From positions 1-53,345 of the forward strand of contig BBFS01000022.1 of assembly GCA_001313365.1 (NCBI GenBank): a DNA stretch of 53,345 nucleotides, in the 5' to 3' direction. Each line of letters starts with the position of its first letter. The first letter of the stretch is position 1. Under the pieces are notes generated by a model, which worked only from the letters and a program-made list of their open reading frames with translations, did no database searches and was not told the origin of the DNA. The DNA is from Paenarthrobacter nitroguajacolicus JCM 14115. GTDB taxonomy: Bacteria > Actinomycetota > Actinomycetes > Actinomycetales > Micrococcaceae. Positions 47,742-53,345 of the stretch are shown here, piece after piece. The position numbers were made by a program, and so were the translations under genes.

Positions 47742-47921
47742 CTATTTAGCTGCGGGGGGGCCCTCGGACGCAGGTCCTGAATTTTTCAAATTCGCTTCGG
47801 CCTGTGCCTTGGCTTCGGCTTGCCGTTCTGATTTGTCCGCATTGAAGATCGACTTCATGGCAAACCAGAAGATCAATCCCACCACAATGGACGGGGGGGC
47901 CAGGACTGCGATGTACTCCAT
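47742..47921 (-). CDS. 59-residue single-helix membrane protein
   Basis: Small open frame between lysS and lsr2: MEYIAVLAPPSIVVGLIFWF, AMKSIFNADKSERQAEAKAQ, AEANLKNSGPASEGPPAAK. One hydrophobic helix is followed by a charged helical tail rich in Ala, Glu and Lys. ATG 47921 lies two bases before the lysS stop, so it is probably co-transcribed after lysS. Two seven-base C/G runs (47892-47898, 47755-47761) may add a proline each, without loss of frame. Small proteins of this form often follow lysS in Arthrobacter-like genomes; function unknown. Confidence 0.7.
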   Translation of the reverse strand: MEYIAVLAPPSIVVGLIFWFAMKSIFNADKSERQAEAKAQAEANLKNSGPASEGPPAAK

Positions 47922-47923
47922 GA

Positions 47924-49467
47924 TCAGTGACCTTCAGGCTTCAGCAATGGGAAAAGGATGGTTTCGCGGATACCGGCACGAGTGAACAGCATCACCAGGC
48001 GGTCAATGCCCAGCCCGATGCCACCCATGGGCGGGGGGGCGCCGTATTCAAGGGCACGGAGGAAGTCTTCGTCCAGCTGCATGGCTTCCTCATCACCGGC
48101 AGCAGAGCGGCGGGACTGCTCTGTAAGGCGCTCACGCTGGATTACGGGGGGGTCAATGAGCTCGGAGAACGCCGTTCCGCGTTCCATTCCCCCCGATGAT
48201 CAGGTCCCAGGCCTCAATGAGACGGCCGTCTTCGCGGTGCGGGCGGGCCAGCGGTTGCGCGGATGGCGGGTAGTCGTAGACAAATGTGGGGTTCAGCAAG
48301 GTGGGTTCCACAATCTCGCCGAACAGTTCAACCACGATCTTCTCGGCGTCCCACTTGGGGGTCCACCTTGACCTCGTGCTTGGCAGCAATTGCCAGCAAC
48401 TCATCCACTGTGGTGTCGGGAGTAATTTCAATTCCCACCGCTTCAGAAATACCCGGGTATACCGAAATCCAAGCCCATTCGCCGTCGAGGTTTATTTCGC
48501 CGGCCTCTGTCTGAATCGTGCGGGTACCTACGACGTCGGCCACATTCAGGATGATTTCCTTCATGCGGTCGGCCATGACGAACTGGTCCGCCCATGCCTC
48601 GTAGCACTCAAGCGTGGTGAATTCGGGGGGGCTGTGAGTGGAGTCCACGCCTTCGTTGCGGAACACGCGTCCCATGTCGTACACGCGGTCAATGCCACCA
48701 ACAACGGCGCGCTTGAGGAACAGCTCAGTCGCGATGCGCAAGGTCATCTTCTGGTCGAACGCGTTCATGTGCGTCTCGAACGGGCGGGCTGTAGCACCGC
48801 CGTGGACCAGCTGCAGGATGGGAGTTTCCACCTCCACATAGCCGTGGCGGTCAAGGGTGTCGCGGACCGAACGGGTGATGGCAGCGCGCTTGTAAACCAT
48901 TTCACGGGCTTCGTCGCGGACCATGAGGTCCACATAGCGCTGCCGAACGCGGGTTTCCTCATTCAGTTCCGCGTGCAGGACCGGCAGCGGACGCAGTGCC
49001 TTGGACGCCATGGACCAGGAGTCGGCCATGACGGACAGCTCGCCGCGGCGGGATGAGATGACCTCGCCCTTGATGAAAACATGGTCGCCAAGGTCAACCA
49101 GTGCCTTCCAGTCGGCCAGCGATTCCTCGCCGACATTCGCCAGGCTCAGCATCGCCTGAAGGCGAACGCCCTTGCCGTCCACGCCGCCCTCCTGGAGGGT
49201 TGCGAAGCACAGCTTGCCGGTGTTGCGGACGAACACGACGCGGCCGGTGACGCCCACAGTATCGCCGGTAGTCTCATCGGCTTCCAGGCGTGCGTACTTT
49301 TCGCGGATTTCGCTCAGGGAATGGGTCCGTTCAACACCCACCGGATAGGCCTCGGTGCCACGCTCGATCAGCTTGGCGCGCTTCTCCATACGGATGCGCA
49401 TTTGCTCGCTGGCGTCGATGGGCTCTGCGGAGGTGTTCAGGGCGGGGGGGGTGTTTGCGGAAGTCAC
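47924..49467 (-). CDS. lysS: Class II lysyl-tRNA synthetase
   Basis: Charges tRNA-Lys. An OB-fold anticodon domain ([40 protein letters not shown]) is followed by class II motif 1 ([20 protein letters not shown]), motif 2 ([20 protein letters not shown]) and motif 3 ([20 protein letters not shown]). GTG 49467 opens [16 protein letters not shown] after AAGGACT. Breaks: C/G runs 48190-48194, 48146-48151 and near 48357; runs 48627-48632 and 48034-48040 expand the sequence. About 510 residues, ending [10 protein letters not shown]. Confidence 0.97.
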
Positions 49468-49542
49468 AGTCCTTAAGTTTACCGGTGATTGCGGGCCTTT
49501 ACTTCCGGGCATCAAGATCAGGGAAACGCATAGACTCGGGCT

Positions 49543-50445
49543 GTGGAAACGTGGACGGTTGAAACGAACGACGGCGGCGGGCAGCTTGAGGTGCATACCT
49601 TCCGGCCGGCGTCGGGTGCCTCTTTCCCGGGTTCGAAGGCACCCGCTGAACCAGCCGGCGTCGTGCTTGTTCATGGCACCCTGGTGACCGACTCCTTGTA
49701 TTGGCCTTTCGCCCGGACGTTGAGCTCATGCTGGGGGGGCGCCCTGTTCACAGCTACAACCGCCGAGGTCGCGGACAATCCGCACCCCAACCACCCGGCT
49801 ATTCCGTTGATACAGAGATCGCGGACCTTCAAGCGGTCATGGAAACGAGCGGCTCCACGGATGTCGTGGCGCACAGCTATGGCGGGTTCGTGGCGTTGCA
49901 GGCCGCCCGCCGCGGCGGAATCAACCGTTTGGTCACCTACGACGCGGCAGTGTCCCTCTCCGGCAACCTCAGCGGCCGGTGGCGGCCCGAACTCGAGGAG
50001 GCCGTGACTGCCGGCCAGCTCGATCATGCCTGGGCCCACCTGGTGCAGGGGGCTGGGAACCGCGGGGCCGATTTCCTACCTGCCATGGGCGCGCTCCGTG
50101 CGCTTAGCGTCCTCTCCGCCCGAACGCGGCTGGGACTGGAGATGCGCTCCCTCCTACCCACTGCGGTCACCGAAATGCGGGCCGTCCTCGATGCCGACGT
50201 CCACCTTCACGACTTCACGAAGCTCTCCACCCCCCACGCTCATGCTCAGCGGTGGCTGGAGTCCGTCGTACTTCGCGGAGACCGGTCGGATCCTGGCCGG
50301 GGGGGCGGTGCCCTCCATTGACTTCGCGGTTGTGCCTCTGCAGTTCCATGAAGGCCCGCTCCGGCCCGGGAAGCGCCTCGCGTCGCGCATTGCGCGTTTC
50401 CTCTCCGGGAACCATCTGAAGGAAGAACCCGCCAGTGCAACCTAG
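49543..50445 (+). CDS. Alpha/beta hydrolase (tandem copy 1)
   Basis: First of three adjacent related hydrolases. GTG 49543 opens METWTVETNDGGGQLEVHTF, with AGVVLVHGTLVTDSLYWPFA around the oxyanion region, HSYNRRGRGQSAPQPPGYSV, the nucleophile elbow VVAHSYGGFVALQAA, and NRLVTYDAAVSLSG, which is shared with its neighbours. The C-terminal part needs joins near 49732, 50050 and 50228 to read LSTPTLMLSGGWSPSYFAET and VVPLQFHEGPLRPGKRL. About 295 residues. Substrate unknown. Confidence 0.83.
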
Positions 50446-50454
50446 GATGTTTCG

Positions 50455-51314
50455 GTGAAGGAACGGGACATCAGAACGCACGACGGCGGCAAGCTCGCCT
50501 TGTATAGCTACGGCACGGAAGACGCACCCGGCGAACGCCGCGTAGTGCTCATCGGAGGTGCATTCCTCACCGCACTGATCTACCGCCCCTTCTCCGTTGC
50601 CCTGTCAAAAGGCCTGGGCGATGGCTGGGCCGTGGACGTGTACGATCGCCGGGGCCGGGGAAAGTCAACCGAGCAACCCCCCACAACTACTCCATGGCTA
50701 CGGAAATCGCCGACGTCCGCACCATCATGGACGCCACGGGTGCCCGCAACATCATGGGCCACAGTTTGGGTGGCGCCGTAGCCTCAACGCAGCCCAGGCC
50801 TTCGCAGGCACACACCACCAACCGGACAAGCTCGCGGTGTACGACGCGGCCGTGAACATTGACGGCAGCATGGACACGGGCTGGCTGGACGGATTCGCGG
50901 AGTCCGTCAATCAGGGAAATGTTGGACGGGCGATGGCCCGGATGAAGCGTGGCATGCATCCCGGAACCGCCCTCGCCAGGGTCCCGGAGCCGGTATTGGC
51001 CGGACTCATGGCAGTGGTCTCGGGGACCAAGGTCAACAGGCTCTTCCGGGAGCTCATGCCGTCGGGTGTCGGTGAACTCAAGGCAGCCTTCGACGCCGCC
51101 GATACGCCGCAGGATTTCTCGGTCCTACCTCCCAACACGCACTTCATGGTGGGCAAGAAGAGTCCCCCCCGGTTCTACAGGGTCACCGCAGCCCGCCTGA
51201 ACCGGGCCGTCCCTGGCAGCACGTTGGAGGTCTCCCCCCCGAAGCTTCCACGGCTCCGTCCCGGCAGCGGTCAACGAACTCGTCTCCGACATCACGGACT
51301 ACTTTAAGCGCTGA
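50455..51314 (+). CDS. Alpha/beta hydrolase (tandem copy 2)
   Basis: Paralogue of the flanking genes. GTG 50455: MKERDIRTHDGGKLALYSYG, GWAVDVYDRRGRGKSTEQP, elbow IMGHSLGGAVAL (after joins near 50680 and 50785), DKLAVYDAAVNIDGSMDTGW, SGTKVNRLFRELMPSGVGEL and THFMVGKKSPRFY. With run 51234-51240 repaired, the end reads VNELVSDITDYFKR and stops at 51314. It starts ten bases after copy 1, so the two are one transcript. About 280 residues. Confidence 0.83.
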
Positions 51315-51374
51315 CTTGTCCATATAAGCGCCGGCATGCTGCCCGCATTCAGGTGGCTCGGTTAGGCTCGAGTC

Positions 51375-52210
51375 ATGACGCGCGACATCATCATGACCCA
51401 CGACGGCGGACACCTCGAAGTACTCACCACGGGCGGTGAGCTGGCAGCGGCAGCTCCGGCGTCGTCGTCGTTCCTGCCTCCATGGTGACAGCCACCGACT
51501 ACACGCGTTTCGCCCAGAAACTCAGTGAGGCCCTTGGCCGCCCCCCCATTCACACTTTCAACCGGCGTGGCCGCGGTGATTCCTCTCCGCAGTCCGAGGA
51601 TTACACGCTCGAAGCCGACATTCGGGACCTCGAAGCTGTTATGAAGCACACGTCCAGCACCGACGTGTTCGGGCACAGTTTCGGCGGCGCCGTCGCACTG
51701 CACGCGGCCCGGACGCTCCCGGTCGAGCGCCTCGCGGTTTACGATCCCGCGGTCTCGGTCAACCACAGCGTCAAAGCCGACTGGACACCGGACTACGAAC
51801 GCGCGACGGCGGCGGGAGACTATGATCGCGCCCTCGCCGTGCTCATCAAGGGAGTGGAGACCGGCGGCGCCTTCGCGCGAATGCCCCTGTCCATGCTGAC
51901 CTTGGCCAACAAGCTGGCAGCCGGGACACCATTGGGCAAGCAGATGCGCGAACTGATGACCTGCGGCGTCCGCGAAATCAAAGCAGTCATCGCCGCGGAC
52001 ATGCCTGCCGAGCCATTCCTTGAACTGCCCCTGGAGACCCTGATCGTAGTGGGCGAAAAGAGTCCAGCATACTTCGGAGTCGCGTGCGGCCAGATCCACG
52101 ACGTCCTGTCCGGATCCAGCTACACCATCCTCCCCGGGTTCGGGCATGACGGGCCCAACAAGGCACCGGACAAGCTCATCTCGGAGTTGTCCGAGTTCTA
52201 CTCGGGCTAG
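51375..52210 (+). CDS. Alpha/beta hydrolase (tandem copy 3)
   Basis: Third paralogue. ATG 51375: MTRDIIMTHDGGHLEVLTTG, joined near 51445 to GVVVVPASMVTATDYTRFAQ, then HTFNRRGRGDSSPQSEDYTL, nucleophile elbow VFGHSFGGAVALHAA, VERLAVYDPAVSVNHSVKAD, and a catalytic-histidine candidate in ILPGFGHDGPNKAP. About 280 residues, ending LISELSEFYSG. Conserved DGG, RRGRG and YD-AV boxes tie the three copies together. Confidence 0.85.
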
Positions 52211-52401
52211 GCCCCCAGGCAGCACAACTAGCCGAAGTTGTGTTGACGCCCAGGAAGGCGTCTTTGCAGATATTTGACGCCCCCCTTTAGGCTGTAAATC
52301 ATAAGCCCCCTTACCTTTTGAGGGGGGGCGGGTGCTGTGTCCGGTTCAGTTTCCCGGCACCACCCTTTCGTGTTCCAGACCTCGGTAACAGGAGGACCAT
52401 C

Positions 52402-53306
52402 ATGACTGATCAGTACACGTTCCGAAACCCGGTCACCGCCTACGAACAGATTTCACCGCCCAAGCAACACCAGCCCGAGCCGGGCCTCGATGCTGAACTG
52501 ACGCCCAAGGCGGACCTGGGTGAAGAGAGCTATCGGGGGGGCACAGGACGACTGGAAGGCCGCAAGGCGATCGTCACCGGAGCGGACTCGGGAATCGGCG
52601 CGGCCACGGCCATCGCCTTTGCCCGGGAAGGCGCAGACGTTGTCCTTTCATACCTGCCCGAAGAGGAAGAAGACGCAGCAAGAATTGCCGGCATCATCGA
52701 AGCAGCAGGCCGCAAGGCCGTAAAAGTGCCTGGAGACCTCAAGGACTCCGCCACATGCCAGGAAGTGGTGGATACCGCTATCGCAGTCCTCGGCGGAGTG
52801 GACATCCTGGTCAACAACGCCGGCAAACAGGTAGCTCAGGAAGACCTGGCCGATATCACCGACGAACAGTTCGACCACACGCAGAAGACCAACGTGTACG
52901 CCATGTTCTGGCTGACGAAGGCTGCCCTTCCGCACCTCCCCCCCGCTGGCTCGACCATCATCAACACCACGTCCATTCAGGCGTACAACCCGTCGCCTAC
53001 CCTCGTGGACTACGCCACCACCAAGGCCAGCATCAACAACTTCACCAAGGGACTCGCGCAGCAGCTCGCGTCCAAGGGCATCCGGTCAATGCCGTGGCAC
53101 CCGGCCCCCATTTGGACTCCCCCTGCAAGTCAGCAGCGGCCAGCCCAAGGAAGCGCTACCGGAGTTCGGGCAATCCACTCCCCCTGGGCCGCGCCGGCCA
53201 GCCCGCAGAATTGGCTCCCGCGTATGTGTTTCTTGCCTCACCGGAGTCCAGCTACGTGATCGGGGGGGAAACGCTGAACGTCAACGGTGGCAGCCCCACT
53301 CCGTAG
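52402..53306 (+). CDS. Short-chain dehydrogenase/reductase (YhdF/YghA type)
   Basis: NAD(P)-dependent oxidoreductase of the longer SDR form with an N-terminal extension (NPVTAYEQISPPKQHQPEPG), often found as a general-stress protein. The cofactor motif is VTGADSGIGAATAIAFA, then ILVNNAGKQV, the catalytic serine in INTTSIQAYNPS and YATTKAS with the active tyrosine and lysine, ending GGETLNVNGGSPTP. ATG 52402 with CAGGAGGA upstream. Breaks near 53090, 53125 and 53183 in the last third; runs 52536-52541 and 52938-52943 also vary. About 295 residues. Confidence 0.92.
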
Positions 53307-53345
53307 CTTATTCCGTTCCCGCCGTCAGCGTGCGGTGTGGGTTTT

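Noticed and set aside
1..53345. Long G/C tracts as phase-variation switches or programmed frameshift sites
   Set aside because: They occur in essential genes and in a tRNA, many per gene, and always repair to the standard family sequence when shortened. Error explains all of them.
1..53345. CRISPR arrays, transposases, integrases, phage genes or rRNA
   Set aside because: No regularly spaced repeats and no translated segment resembling these were found on either strand.

Overview
The window is from a high-GC Gram-positive bacterium, most likely a member of the Micrococcaceae close to Arthrobacter/Paenarthrobacter. The clues are the actinobacterial lsr2, the run radA, disA, (inverted membrane protein), mutY and clpC, lsr2, lysS, a DUF47-Pit phosphate transporter pair, a PTS-type dihydroxyacetone kinase whose DhaM carries an HPr domain, and strong Shine-Dalgarno sequences with frequent GTG starts. 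Nearly every gene is interrupted in the given sequence. G or C runs of 4-5 appear as 5-7, with occasional single-base losses elsewhere. The same happens in a tRNA gene and in essential genes such as clpC and lysS, so I read these as sequence errors. Coordinates below span the whole inferred gene and the breaks are noted.

Layout. 1-1259 (minus): a TasA/camelysin-like secreted protein and its SipW-type signal peptidase, which runs off the window start. 1560-2545: a beta-lactamase-family serine hydrolase. 2603-9086 (minus): a complete urease operon ureA-ureB-ureC-ureE-ureF-ureG-ureD followed by a NicT nickel importer, with two related hairpin elements in its spacers. 9195-10458: a flavin reductase behind a SoxR-like operator, convergent with a heme oxygenase. 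10572-13086 (minus): a truncated RidA, a LacI regulator and a D-serine/D-threonine lyase-like enzyme. 13167-17989: a small hypothetical gene, a GH51 arabinofuranosidase with a LacI-type operator, a methyltransferase flanked by direct repeats, tRNA-Lys, a hypothetical gene and a lipoprotein. 18185-24174: low-affinity DUF47-Pit and high-affinity pstSCAB phosphate uptake, meeting tail to tail.

24409-30943: a FUSC membrane protein, radA, a Pr6Pr membrane protein, disA, an inverted membrane protein and mutY. 31057-34405: small lipoprotein, MepB, AraC regulator, two VOC proteins, DUF4235 and CsbD stress proteins. 34496-36871 (minus): dhaK-dhaL-dhaM. 37060-44252: a BBE-type flavin oxidase with a 66-residue companion, an ArgA-like acetyltransferase, a Fic protein behind a perfect palindrome, an S9 peptidase and a UGT-like glycosyltransferase. 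44407-49467 (minus): lysS, a 59-residue membrane protein, lsr2 and clpC. 49543-53306: three tandem paralogous alpha/beta hydrolases and a short-chain dehydrogenase.

Most of this is ordinary chromosome. The less expected material is non-coding: a dispersed palindrome family (three copies with compensatory stem changes), two urease-operon hairpins with a shared core and differing paired stems, a perfect palindrome directly before the Fic gene, and a classical 19-bp-spacer MerR/SoxR promoter.
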